Shown here: one piece after another, positions 50,111-60,334 of the stretch
How the letters are laid out: every line of letters starts with the position of its first letter
Numbering within the stretch: the stretch's first letter is position 1
Assembly: GCF_009741735.1 (NCBI RefSeq)
Contig: NZ_WHOH01000003.1
Coordinates: forward strand, 62,001-126,000
Source of the DNA: Lentibacillus sp. JNUCC-1
Lineage (GTDB): Bacteria; Bacillota; Bacilli; Bacillales; Amphibacillaceae
DNA length: 64,000 nt
Direction: 5' to 3'
Made by a program: the position numbers and the translations under genes
The notes under the pieces: generated by a model
Database searches by the model: none
Seen by the model: the letters and a program-made list of their open reading frames with translations, nothing else
Told to the model about the DNA's origin: nothing

Positions 50111-50824
50111 TCAGCCTCCAAAGATCATTTGCAAAGTTTCCATTTGCTCCATTTGTTTCTCCAGTTTTTCCAGTACACCGGAAGTTTGCAAAATAACGGA
50201 AATCGAGTTCAGGGACATGTGAACGATAATAGGGACAATAAGTCGTTTGGTTCTGACATATACAAACGCAAACACAAGCCCCATGCCACTGTATATCAAA
50301 ATATGTTCAGGCTCTCCGTGAATAATGCCAAATATCCCCGCAGAAATGATTGCTGCAATAAAGAAATTGAATCGCTTATATAGCGAGCCGAAGATAATTT
50401 TACGGAATATAATTTCCTCGAGAATTGGAGCAGTTATTGTCGGTACTATGAAGAAAATCGGAAGAACCTTAATCATATCCATGATCATCATTGTGTTTTC
50501 AGATCCTGATTCAATTCCCAGCAGATACATTTCAATTGAAGCTGCAATGGCATTGGCGAAATAGGCCATAAATACCCCAAGAATCGACCATAAAACGATT
50601 TCCCCTTTTGTGGCCGCGTTTCTGACAGGCGGTTCCTTCATATAAGGTTTCATAATAAATAAAATCACAACAAGTCCAATAACAAAACTGATAAAGCTCC
50701 AATAAACAATAGCTTGATTTTCTGTCATTGGTAAGGTGAAAAAAAGCAGGGGAACAAATAACAACCCCGAAACTTGCATGATGACATAAGTGACAATGAC
50801 ACCCCAATAACGTCCGGTCAACAT
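50111..50824 (-). CDS. ydiL: CPBP family intramembrane metalloprotease (YdiL)
   Basis: About 238 aa, with eight or so hydrophobic segments. The CPBP/Abi motifs are ITAPILEEIIFRKIIFG (EExxxR) and GIIHGEPEHILIY (His), with HMSLNSIS as the last conserved segment. Members include CAAX-type proteases and bacteriocin immunity proteins; the substrate here is unknown. ATG 50824 after AAAGGAGTCG. Probably one operon with ydiK. Confidence 0.88.
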   Translation of the reverse strand: MLTGRYWGVIVTYVIMQVSGLLFVPLLFFTLPMTENQAIVYWSFISFVIGLVVILFIMKPYMKEPPVRNAATKGEIVLWSILGVFMAYFANAIAASIEMYLLGIESGSENTMMIMDMIKVLPIFFIVPTITAPILEEIIFRKIIFGSLYKRFNFFIAAIISAGIFGIIHGEPEHILIYSGMGLVFAFVYVRTKRLIVPIIVHMSLNSISVILQTSGVLEKLEKQMEQMETLQMIFGG

Positions 50825-50979
50825 CAACGACTCCTTTAATTCAAGATCTATTACAGTTTATGCATGTACAACAGTTTCAAGTATTTTATGTCCATAGAAA
50901 ATATTTTAGCACAATCCGTGTATTTATTATAATAGTAAGGGGCGTCCAGTAATGAAATAAAAATATAAAAGTTTATTGC

Positions 50980-51008
50980 TTGCATTTTTTTGGGAGATTA
51001 ATTAATAT
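50980..51008 (+). promoter_or_regulatory. Sigma-A promoter of groESL
   Basis: TTGCAT at 50980-50985, 17-nt spacer, TAATAT at 51003-51008; 11 nt before the CIRCE. Confidence 0.65.
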
Positions 51009-51019
51009 ATTAATTGGAA

Positions 51020-51046
51020 TTAGCACTCAGTGACTTCGAGTGCTAA
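51020..51046. promoter_or_regulatory. CIRCE operator (HrcA site)
   Basis: TTAGCACTC-N9-GAGTGCTAA, identical to the CIRCE consensus, just upstream of groES. It implies heat-inducible HrcA repression. Confidence 0.98.
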
Positions 51047-51085
51047 CACATCAAAAATCAGAAGAGGAACTAAGGAGGTTTCGAC

Positions 51086-51370
51086 ATGATTAAACCACTA
51101 GGAGATCGTGTTGTCATCGAGCTTGTTGAACAAGAAGAAAAGACTGCAAGTGGCATCGTGCTTCCAGATTCAGCACAAGAAAAGCCACAGGAAGGCAATG
51201 TTGTTGCAGTAGGTTCCGGCCGTGTAACAGACAGCGGAAAAACAGTTACACCAGAAGTAAAAGAAGGCGAACGCATCATTTTCTCGAAATTCGCTGGCAC
51301 GGAAGTTAAATACGAAGGAAAAGAATACTTGATTCTGCGCGAAAACGATATTTTAGCCGTCATCGGTTAA
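51086..51370 (+). CDS. groES: Co-chaperonin GroES
   Basis: 94-aa cap of the GroEL ring. [35 protein letters not shown] contains the mobile loop (ASGIVLPD). The start ATG 51086 follows AAGGAGG. Co-transcribed with groEL 56 nt downstream under CIRCE control. Confidence 0.98.
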   Translation: MIKPLGDRVVIELVEQEEKTASGIVLPDSAQEKPQEGNVVAVGSGRVTDSGKTVTPEVKEGERIIFSKFAGTEVKYEGKEYLILRENDILAVIG

Positions 51371-51384
51371 TATGTATGTGATGA

Positions 51385-53058
<1,674 letters not shown>

Positions 53059-53144
53059 ATCATCGCCCGTAAACCTTGATTTGAGAGTGTTTATAAGAGG
53101 TTTTAAGCCTTTGTAACATTAAAAATGTCACAAGAAAGTAACAT

Positions 53145-54344
53145 TTAATTGAATTTTATTTTGGAAAGGGCGTTTTCGTATAAGTTGCTAACTTTTACGG
53201 AAGCGTCCTTTTTCATCTTTTTGGTTACATGTGTGTAGATTTTCAAAGTCGTTTGTGGGTCATCGTGTCCAACCCTTTCCATAACCGTCGCAAGGTCAAC
53301 ACCAGCTTCAGCCATCATGCTTATGTGGGTGTGTCTGAAGATATGGGGCGTCGCCTTTTTTTCAATGTTGGTATATTCCATCAGCCTAGCCATCCTCATC
53401 ACAATATTTTTTTGTATATAAGGATAACCATTCGCTCGGCAAAAAACGAAATTACCGTCATGTTCCACTTCATAACGATATTTCATTTTGATCTTTTTCT
53501 GACGTTTGTAATGTGATTTAATAAGCTGCATAATTTCAGAATCCACTTCAATCGACCGTATTGACCCATTCGTTTTTGGCGGCGTTAATTCAAATTTGCG
53601 CATGTTGTTATCTTCGTTATAGAGTGTTTTTGTAATTCGAACAGTGTTAGTGCTAAAGTTAATGTCAGACCATTTTAATGCACATAACTCTCCGGAGCGC
53701 ATGCCTGAAAAGGCTAACAGATAGAAACGCTCGATATCTAATTCCTGGCCATTGTCTAAAGTGGCATTTAAAAACTCGTTCAATTCTTCGTTCGTTAAAT
53801 ATTTTTGTTCAATAGGTGCTATCTCAATTTCTTCAACTGTTTTTCGTTTTTTAGGTATAATAACATCGCGATTTGGACTTTCTTTAATAAGCCTATCCTT
53901 TATTGCATGCTGAAAAATCATGCCAGCTGATGTGTTCACTCCTTGGACTGTAGTCCGGGCATAGTTTGGCGAAATGTCATTAATGAATTTTTGAAACATG
54001 GAATACGTAATCTTTCCAATTGGGCTTTTTGCCATGTAACGGTTTAGTATAGCGACTTCTTTTTCCCGGATCCGTACTGTGCTCCTTTTAACGCCTGTTT
54101 GTTTGTATACTTCCAACCAAGCAGCCGCAACTTGATCAAATGTGACGCGTTTTCCTGAATTCTCGTCAATTTTATCTTCTTGAGTTGACCGGACAGCTTT
54201 TTTTACACGCTCTTTGGCTTCTCGTTGTGTCTTTGCACGTCGTTTTATTTGTTTGCGCTTTCCTGTTGCAGGATCAGGATCTCCATCGGCAATACACTCC
54301 CATTTAACTTGTCCAGATTTAGTTTTGAATTTTTGACAGTACAT
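53145..54344 (-). CDS. int: Phage-type tyrosine integrase
   Basis: 399 aa: N-terminal AP2-like arm-binding domain (WECIADGDPDPATGKRKQIKRRAKTQREA), SAM-like core-binding domain, and a catalytic domain with Arg in SGMRSGELCALKW, HIFRHTHISMMAEAG (H-x-x-R) and the nucleophile Tyr in TLKIYTHVTKKM. It catalyses integration and excision. AGGGAGGG precedes ATG 54344. An IS4 element sits 18 bp upstream of the start, so the native promoter has been displaced. Confidence 0.93.
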   Translation of the reverse strand: MYCQKFKTKSGQVKWECIADGDPDPATGKRKQIKRRAKTQREAKERVKKAVRSTQEDKIDENSGKRVTFDQVAAAWLEVYKQTGVKRSTVRIREKEVAILNRYMAKSPIGKITYSMFQKFINDISPNYARTTVQGVNTSAGMIFQHAIKDRLIKESPNRDVIIPKKRKTVEEIEIAPIEQKYLTNEELNEFLNATLDNGQELDIERFYLLAFSGMRSGELCALKWSDINFSTNTVRITKTLYNEDNNMRKFELTPPKTNGSIRSIEVDSEIMQLIKSHYKRQKKIKMKYRYEVEHDGNFVFCRANGYPYIQKNIVMRMARLMEYTNIEKKATPHIFRHTHISMMAEAGVDLATVMERVGHDDPQTTLKIYTHVTKKMKKDASVKVSNLYENALSKIKFN

Positions 54345-54362
54345 GATTCATGCCCTCCCTCT

Positions 54363-55768
54363 CACTAGCGTCGCATTAATATAAACGAAATATTCAGATT
54401 AACACCTTCGGTGTAAAACGAAAAAAGTTAAAACACCGAATTAAAGGTAGTAAACATCCATTTTTTTACTATGGCTAACGGCAGAAACAACAAGGACAAA
54501 GACGTTTTACGGGATACCTTTCCCTTCGATTTTTTTCAACCATATATAAGCTGGCTTCCACAGGGATGCTTTTAAATAGCGACTTATCTGCAAGTAGCTT
54601 CGATGGCTGCCTGTGTACAATTGAACCAATACGTTCAAGCAATACACAATCATTGCGATATAGACCTGGTTGTGGACAGCTTGTTCACTGTATCCGTAAA
54701 ACTTTTTGATGCTCAAATGCTGCTTCATCCATTTGAAGAATAGTTCAATGGCCCATCTTGATCGATAGATGTCGGCGATTTCATCGGCATCCAAATCAAA
54801 GCGGTTCGTCAGTAGTGTAAGCTCATTGCCTTTTGTGTCAAACAATTTTAGTCTGCGAAACACGTTTTCCGAACGGTTTTGGGGTGATCCAATGACAACC
54901 ATTTCATCCGATAACACATTCGATTCCTCTGGTAGTGAAAACGTCTCAAGTACACGTACGACGGCATTCTTACGCAAGCGAGAAACAAAGAAAAAGCCTT
55001 CGTCAGTCATACGATCGAAACGTTCATAATCCAGGTAACCGCGGTCAAATACGTACATGCAGGCCTTGTCGTCGACAAGAACTTCCAGTTGCCCACGATC
55101 ATGGTGGACCGCATTGGTGATTACAGCTTGATCTGGATAAGAATGCCCTTCTTCCATAAACACCAGCCGTAAGTGAAGTTTGACACCTGACTTTGTTTGC
55201 CGGAATTCAGCCCAGTTATGGTTCGTCAGATTAAGCGGCAATGTGCTAGAATCAATGATTTTTAACGGCGTTGTAACTTGTCTTCGCTGTTGAAACTGTG
55301 TTTTCGCATGGATTTGGGAAATCAAATCCAGAAAAATGGTTTGAAAGAAAGCCGTAGGCACTTGGTTAAGCCGGCGACCCAGTTGTGAAAAACTGATTGT
55401 GTCCAAACCTGCCGATCGTTGAAGTTCTTCTGAGAAAACAGCGTCGCTCAGAGCCCGTAAACTCTCTATTTCATGGAGTTGGGCGTACAACAGTAATGAC
55501 ATAAACGAATCCATGTAGAGCTTTTTCGTATAATGGTCCAGTCGATGCAGACTTACTTGTTCTTCAAATAAAGCTTGATTAATTGGTGCTAACCATTGTT
55601 TGAATGATGTTTTTCGTGTAGACTTATCCATGTGTATGTCCTTTGTAATGGATTTGGATAGGTTACTACCACACCAACCATTATAAAGGATTTTTTTATG
55701 TCCGTACACGGATTCAAGAAGATTCCGTTTTTTGAATGACATTGTTGCATTTTAATGCGACGCTAGTG
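54363..55768 (-). mobile_element. IS4-family insertion sequence, intact, with 9-bp target duplication
   Basis: Terminal inverted repeats of 17 bp, CACTAGCGTCGCATTAA at 54363-54379 and its complement at 55752-55768, are perfect. The flanks CCTCCCTCT at 54354-54362 and 55769-55777 are identical, the target duplication. It contains one transposase gene and is 1406 bp long. Integrated directly upstream of the integrase gene. Confidence 0.93.
54507..55631 (-). CDS. IS4-family transposase
   Basis: 374-aa DDE transposase. First Asp in LKIIDSSTLPLN, second Asp in YVFDRGYLDYERF and the YREK signature in YRSRWAIELFFKWMKQHL with the Glu. The N-terminal open frame extends to 55742, but the ribosome site AAAGGAC precedes ATG 55631 (MDKSTRKTSFKQW), which is preferred. 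No frameshift, so it may be active. Confidence 0.9.
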   Translation of the reverse strand: MDKSTRKTSFKQWLAPINQALFEEQVSLHRLDHYTKKLYMDSFMSLLLYAQLHEIESLRALSDAVFSEELQRSAGLDTISFSQLGRRLNQVPTAFFQTIFLDLISQIHAKTQFQQRRQVTTPLKIIDSSTLPLNLTNHNWAEFRQTKSGVKLHLRLVFMEEGHSYPDQAVITNAVHHDRGQLEVLVDDKACMYVFDRGYLDYERFDRMTDEGFFFVSRLRKNAVVRVLETFSLPEESNVLSDEMVVIGSPQNRSENVFRRLKLFDTKGNELTLLTNRFDLDADEIADIYRSRWAIELFFKWMKQHLSIKKFYGYSEQAVHNQVYIAMIVYCLNVLVQLYTGSHRSYLQISRYLKASLWKPAYIWLKKIEGKGIP

Positions 55769-55777
55769 CCTCCCTCT

Positions 55778-56238
55778 ATATAATTAAAATATCTCTAAAA
55801 TGCTCTTACTTTCTTAGAATTACTCAAACACTTCATTGACATATTGAATGCGGGTTGAGTATCAGGTGTTGATTTCGGAAATTTCGGACGTAGTCTATGC
55901 CATCCTAACGCCCAAATTGTGAACATTTGGTGACAAGAGACGTGATAACCGTGCTGAAAATCTCCACACAACTTATGGTCGCTCACCCTCCCATGTATCA
56001 CGGGATTATTATCCATACATTCCTTCGTCCTGCGTATCCACAAGGTGGAGGTCGGAAATGCTCCTTAGCTGGGTCTATTGCCCGAATGGGTTAAATAAGC
56101 TCCGACTCTGCACTATTGGTGTTTGTTCAATCCTAAGGCCATCAGATGCATTTGTTGAAACATCCCAAATGAATTAAAAAGGTTTATTAATCGCTCATTC
56201 AGAACCACTTATCTACGTGGAGTAGTTAACATCAATAT
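55778..56238. other. Non-coding segment between IS4 element and IS110 transposase
   Basis: No open frame with a ribosome site. The first about 50 bp is AT-rich and may be original element DNA; the rest has mixed composition and lies 3' of the IS110 transposase, the place where IS1111-group elements have their structured RNA. No clear ends were found. Confidence 0.5.
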
Positions 56239-57522
56239 TCATGCCACCTGACTTGTTTGTAATTCAGGTAGTCCTTGTAGTAGTTTACTTCCATCAAATT
56301 CACACTGCTTCGTGCCAATGGCGAATAAGACACGTATCAACTTACCGCACAAAGCGATCAGAGATTGTTGCTTTTTCAAAGGACGATCGGGACGCGTGGT
56401 GTAATAATGATGCAATGTCTTGAACGTCGAATTATGTGCTACCAGTGGGCGCACAGCTAAATAGATCGCTCTTCTCAATCGCTTGCGTCCACGCTTGTCT
56501 ATTCGTGTTTGCCCTTTGAATTTACCCGAGCTGTGTTCTTTTAAGGATAGACCAGCCATACTTACAATTTGCTGGGGATGACTGTAGTTGGAGAGGTCTC
56601 CGACCTCGGCGAAAAACGTGGCCACTGTCGTGGGACCAATGCCTTTAATAGCCATCATTTCTTTAGCTCCAGGTAGATCTGTTATAAGTGTTTCGATCTC
56701 TTTATCCAATGACACAAGTTGTTGGTTGTACAATTCATATTGATCAAGCAGAGTCTGTAATTCCTGCCTGGCAAAGCGCAAACCTATCTGAACACCAATG
56801 CTTTTCTGGGCAGCTTGGACAAGCTGATTGGCACGTTTGATGCCCACACCACTTTTAACGACTGTTTTCCACGTTGAAAGCACGTCTTCAGGGGTCATAT
56901 CCTGAATATCAGATGGGAATGGGAATTCACGCAGTGTACAAATAGCTGTCTTACCATTCCAGTCATTAAACACATCATCAAACTCCGGAAAATACCGTTG
57001 TATGGCGTTTTGGATGCGTCCTTCGACAATCATCAGCTGTTTGGTGAGTTGATCTCGTAATTTAATCCCTTCCCTTAACTCGGCATAAACACCGTCAAGA
57101 AGGTTCGGTACAGAGTATCGACCATCCTTAACCATCTGTGCAATAACACGTGCGTCTTTCGTATCATTTTTTGTGGGCGAATTGTCGTCCAGCTCTTTGC
57201 TTTTTTTAACATGCATCGGGTTAACTAACACAAAGTCATAACCTTTGGCGTTCAGGTAGTAGGCTAGACTCTTCCAAAAGTGGCCAGTCGGTTCAACGCC
57301 AAACATGACATGTGTCTTTTGGTTTTCCTCTTGAAGCCTAGCTACCCAATCAAGCAGCTTTTGATAACCGTGTATTCGATTTTCAAAGATCAATCGTTTG
57401 CCAAATTCAATACCTCGATAATCTTGTGCGCGAGCTACGTGTTTGTCTTTTGCGATGTCAATCCCCACGATCAATGTGGATTCTGTGATTTGCGCGATTT
57501 TGTGATTTTGGTTATAATTCAT
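56239..57522 (-). CDS. IS110-family transposase (DEDD/serine recombinase type)
   Basis: 427 aa. The RuvC-like N-terminal domain begins LIVGIDIAKDKHVA and continues through FGVEPTGHFWKSLAYYL and NPMHVKKSKELDDNSPTKNDTKDARVI, holding the DEDD acidic residues. The C-terminal Tnp domain has MMAIKGIGPTTVATFFAEVG and AGLSLKEHSSGKFKGQTRIDKRG with the serine. IS110 elements are guided by an element-encoded bridge RNA. ATG 57522 is set by AAGGAGG; the open frame to 57606 is upstream flank. The element's ends are not defined. Confidence 0.9.
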   Translation of the reverse strand: MNYNQNHKIAQITESTLIVGIDIAKDKHVARAQDYRGIEFGKRLIFENRIHGYQKLLDWVARLQEENQKTHVMFGVEPTGHFWKSLAYYLNAKGYDFVLVNPMHVKKSKELDDNSPTKNDTKDARVIAQMVKDGRYSVPNLLDGVYAELREGIKLRDQLTKQLMIVEGRIQNAIQRYFPEFDDVFNDWNGKTAICTLREFPFPSDIQDMTPEDVLSTWKTVVKSGVGIKRANQLVQAAQKSIGVQIGLRFARQELQTLLDQYELYNQQLVSLDKEIETLITDLPGAKEMMAIKGIGPTTVATFFAEVGDLSNYSHPQQIVSMAGLSLKEHSSGKFKGQTRIDKRGRKRLRRAIYLAVRPLVAHNSTFKTLHHYYTTRPDRPLKKQQSLIALCGKLIRVLFAIGTKQCEFDGSKLLQGLPELQTSQVA

Positions 57523-57609
57523 TGCGAGTCCTCCTTGGTATTTATTTAATTCGGGGTCATGATCATGACACCCTGTACTATACCAAGAGGGCTCTTTTCT
57601 GTTCAAACC

Positions 57610-58077
57610 TCAAATTTCTTCATTACAGGAATGCTCCTTATATAGTTTGTTTTGATACATTTCTAATCGTCTAACAGCGAAATCATATTCAACGTTAAAT
57701 AAATTCATAATGGTGTCTATCGAGATATAGTCTGTTTTATGTAACATAAAAGTTGGTACGCAGAAATGGTAAGCAAAATGATTGGCTTGCCATTCCTGCA
57801 TGTCTAAAAACAAACGATGCAAAGTTAGATGATTTCCACAATGCCTCAAATAATGACCAACTTCGTGACCAAATAACTGCCATTCTCGCTGCTTTGTCGA
57901 TTTTTGTATTACTAAATCATTTCCGAAACGGAGACTGAATTTGCCGTAATAAATATTTAAATTAAGCCTCTTAGCAATATTATCAATTATTAATTGTTCT
58001 GGTCTATTGATGCGGAGAAACTTGTACAAATTCTGTATATAGTCTTCAAGATGAGTATTAATATAACAACCCTCCAC
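57610..58077 (-). CDS. ImmA/IrrE family metallopeptidase
   Basis: 155 aa with the zinc-protease motif LFGHEVGHYLRH, then EWQANHFAYHF as the third-ligand glutamate region. In ICEs and phages such ImmA proteases cut the element's repressor after DNA damage. Here it lies downstream of a repressor-like gene in the same direction. The start is GTG or ATG near 58077, GGAGGG ahead. The IS110 element separates it from the integrase. Confidence 0.85.
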   Translation of the reverse strand: MEGCYINTHLEDYIQNLYKFLRINRPEQLIIDNIAKRLNLNIYYGKFSLRFGNDLVIQKSTKQREWQLFGHEVGHYLRHCGNHLTLHRLFLDMQEWQANHFAYHFCVPTFMLHKTDYISIDTIMNLFNVEYDFAVRRLEMYQNKLYKEHSCNEEI

Positions 58078-58201
58078 AAGAACATATGTTCTAATTAAAT
58101 ATAAAAATAAAGGTATACAATTATATGTACACCATGTGATTTCCGATTTTCCTAAATTCGCTTATCTTCAGTTACTATAGTCTCCGTATTTGGCTGTAGA
58201 A

Positions 58202-58579
58202 TTACTTTTTTCCTTTTTTCCTTTTAAAATGGAGATATTCAATTGTATCAAGCACTTCTCTTCTTTCTTCATCAGACATGTTTTTCCAATTGTTGAACAT
58301 TAAGTCAGTTTGTGGATCATTTAATAATTCTTTTAGTTCCTCATCAACCCCCTTGATAGGATCGTCTGTTCTTCCATGAAGATAGTCCGTATCAATATCG
58401 AATAAATCAGCAATTTGATTAATGATGTCCAGAGGTGGTGTTTTAGTACCACGTTCATAAGCTGTATAGGTGACTCTAGCCACCCCTATTTTCTCAGCAA
58501 CATATTGTTGGGTCCATTTTTTGTCAGTTTTCTTTAGTTCTTCTCTATAATTTTTTAGACGTTCAGAAAGGACACTCAT
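58202..58579 (-). CDS. Xre/CI-type phage repressor
   Basis: 125 aa. N-terminal helix-turn-helix: WTQQYVAEKIGVARVTYTAYERGTKTPPLDIINQIADLF. A short acidic C-terminal region follows (DEELKELLNDPQTDLMF). It is divergent from the Cro-like gene and probably controls the region 58580-58750. It would be the ImmA substrate. Ribosome site is weak. Confidence 0.85.
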   Translation of the reverse strand: MSVLSERLKNYREELKKTDKKWTQQYVAEKIGVARVTYTAYERGTKTPPLDIINQIADLFDIDTDYLHGRTDDPIKGVDEELKELLNDPQTDLMFNNWKNMSDEERREVLDTIEYLHFKRKKGKK

Positions 58580-58750
58580 ATATTATCACTACTTTCCACC
58601 TACTACCTACATTATAAAGGTTTCTTTCAGTAACTTCATCCTTTGTTCCTAAAAGTATAACAAAAATTATAATTATTGTTGGCAAGTTCCTTTTAGTAAC
58701 ATAATATTATAAGTATAATGTTTCCTTAGGGAACATAAAGGAGGTGCGAA
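58580..58750. promoter_or_regulatory. Divergent control region between repressor and Cro-like gene
   Basis: An AT-rich 171-bp gap with repeated half-sites such as GTTTCTTTCAGTAAC, GGTTCCTTTTAGTAAC-like and TTTCCTTAGGGAAC, which look like operator copies for the flanking HTH proteins. Assignment is tentative. Confidence 0.5.
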
Positions 58751-58951
58751 ATGAGATTTTGGCTTAAAGAAATTCGGGGTAAAAGGGGATACACCCAAAA
58801 TGAAGTTTCTTGTTTATCTGAGATTTCAAGAAGTCATTACACTCGTATAGAACGAGGAACAAAAAAGCCCTCTGTTGATACAGCGAAAAATATTGCTAAT
58901 TCATTGAGGTTTAACTGGGTAAAATTTTTTATTAATGATTGTCCCAGATAG
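58751..58951 (+). CDS. Cro-like Xre family regulator
   Basis: 66 aa, essentially one helix-turn-helix domain (GYTQNEVSCLSEISRSHYTRIERGTKKPSVDTAKNIANSL). AAGGAGG sits 8 nt before ATG 58751. It opens the early plus-strand operon, opposite the repressor. Confidence 0.85.
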   Translation: MRFWLKEIRGKRGYTQNEVSCLSEISRSHYTRIERGTKKPSVDTAKNIANSLRFNWVKFFINDCPR

Positions 58952-59010
58952 GAACAAAACGAGTGATGTTATTTGAATTAAAAACTTACATTTTAAGGAT
59001 GGTGACGAGA

Positions 59011-59322
59011 ATGCCAAGCACAACATTCAGCTCGGAAGAAATACAAACGTTCGTAAACGAAATCAAAAAACAATTGGTGCCGATCCTCGTTGAAGAATTA
59101 AAGGAATCAGAATTGCCACCATTGCTAACAAGAAAACAATTCATGGATATTACAGGGGTTGGTCCTACTAAGTGTAATGAGTTATTCAACCGTGGAGATT
59201 TCCCAGTCACGAGGGAGTTAGGTCATCCTAAAGTGCCTACAAAGATGTTTTTCGATTGGTTATACGCATCAGCACAGAATGTACAAGAAGTGCGTATGAA
59301 GTATCCATACAGCGCCATTTAA
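59011..59322 (+). CDS. Phage DNA-binding protein (excisionase/HTH-17-like)
   Basis: 103 aa. C-terminal half reads LLTRKQFMDITGVGPTKCNELFNRGDFPVTRELGHPKVPTKMFFDWL, a MerR-like winged HTH fold of excisionases and small phage regulators. The N-terminal half is a helix rich in Glu/Lys. ATG 59011 after AAGGATGGTGACGAG is chosen over the frame start at 58939. Confidence 0.7.
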   Translation: MPSTTFSSEEIQTFVNEIKKQLVPILVEELKESELPPLLTRKQFMDITGVGPTKCNELFNRGDFPVTRELGHPKVPTKMFFDWLYASAQNVQEVRMKYPYSAI

Positions 59323-59371
59323 AATATATTAAGTAAAGAAACATGTCCCAAACAGGTAAGGAGAGATAGTA

Positions 59372-59764
59372 ATGCAAGATCTGAAATGGATTAAATTAGA
59401 TATATCTATGTTTGAGGATGAAAAAATTAAATTGATAGAACAAATGCCAGAAGCAGATACCATTCTGATTATTTGGGTGAAATTATTGGCACAAGCAGGG
59501 AAAACCAATGCAAATGGATATATTTATTTAAATGAAAATATTCCATACACAGAAGAAATGCTCGCTACGATATTCGGTAGACCAGTTAATACTGTAAGGC
59601 TTGCATTAAATGCTCTACGTGAATTTGGAATGATTCACATTGATGAAGATTCTTTTATACACATTACAAATTGGAAAAAACACCAGAATGTTGAAGGGAT
59701 GGAAAGGGTAAGGCAACAGAATAAATTGAGAAAACAAAAGCAAAGGGAACGCCCCCTCTGTTAG
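59372..59764 (+). pseudogene. Phage replisome organizer, N-terminal part (truncated by an IS3 element)
   Basis: 130 aa that match the N-terminal winged domain of phage replisome organizers (DLKWIKLDISMFEDEKIKLIEQMPEAD...ILIIWVKLLAQAGKTNANGYIYL...EMLATIFGRPVNTVRLAL). The family goes on with a DnaD-like domain, which is missing. The frame enters the IS at about 59755 (...RERPLC stop). Ribosome site GGAGAG. Confidence 0.8.
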
Positions 59765-59824
59765 GATAGTTGTCGTACGAGGCAAGCGTGGTATGATTAA
59801 CTAAATAACACGGAGGTCATCGTA

Positions 59825-60334
59825 ATGACAAATAATGGGATACGTTATTCAGAAGAACGAAAGGCTGCGATAGTGAAGCGGATGATGCCACCACAAAATG
59901 AATCCGTAAAGGCATTAAGTGAGGAAGTAGGTATTTCCGACGCAACGTTGTATAAATGGCGGAAAGAGGCCAGGGAGTCAGGTGCGGCAACACCTGGAAA
60001 CGGACAAAACAGCGACCGTTGGTGCAGTGAAGATAAGTTTTTGATTGTTATGGAAACATATGCCATGAATGAGGAGGAGATAGCGGAGTATTGCCGCAAG
60101 AAAGGCTTGTACCGTGAACAGATTAATGCTTGGCAACAAGTTTGCCTTCAGGCAAACGGCAATGCTTTTAACCAAGCCAAAGCGTTAACTGGACAACTAA
60201 AAGAGGAAAAACAGCGATCCAAAACATTGGAAAAGGATCTTCAAAAAAAGGAGAAGGCGCTGGCAGAAGCTGCCGCATTGTTACTCCTAAGAAAAAAGGC
60301 CCGAGCGATTTGGGGGGACCAAGAGGACGAATGA
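59825..60334 (+). CDS. IS3-family transposase OrfA
   Basis: 169 aa with a helix-turn-helix N-terminus (RYSEERKAAIVKRMMPPQNESVKALSEEVGISDATLYKWRKEARE), and a leucine-zipper/coiled-coil part (LKEEKQRSKTLEKDLQKKEKALAEA). The stop overlaps an in-frame ATG of orfB (ATGA). An A6G run at 60292-60298 is a likely -1 frameshift site to make an OrfAB fusion. ATG 59825 after GGAGG. Confidence 0.88.
   Translation: MTNNGIRYSEERKAAIVKRMMPPQNESVKALSEEVGISDATLYKWRKEARESGAATPGNGQNSDRWCSEDKFLIVMETYAMNEEEIAEYCRKKGLYREQINAWQQVCLQANGNAFNQAKALTGQLKEEKQRSKTLEKDLQKKEKALAEAAALLLLRKKARAIWGDQEDE

Larger units (their letters stand above)
53145..59764. mobile_element. Remnant of a prophage or integrative element (early region)
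   Basis: Integrase, ImmA/IrrE protease and repressor on the minus strand and Cro-like regulator, DNA-binding protein and replisome organizer on the plus strand form the typical lysogeny module. It begins 86 bp after groEL. No structural, packaging or lysis genes are present; the plus-strand side is cut at 59764 by an IS3-type element. The attachment sites could not be recognised. Confidence 0.75.

Noticed and set aside
53145..59764. Complete prophage
   Set aside because: Only the lysogeny and early replication end is present; no terminase, capsid, tail or lysis genes in the window.
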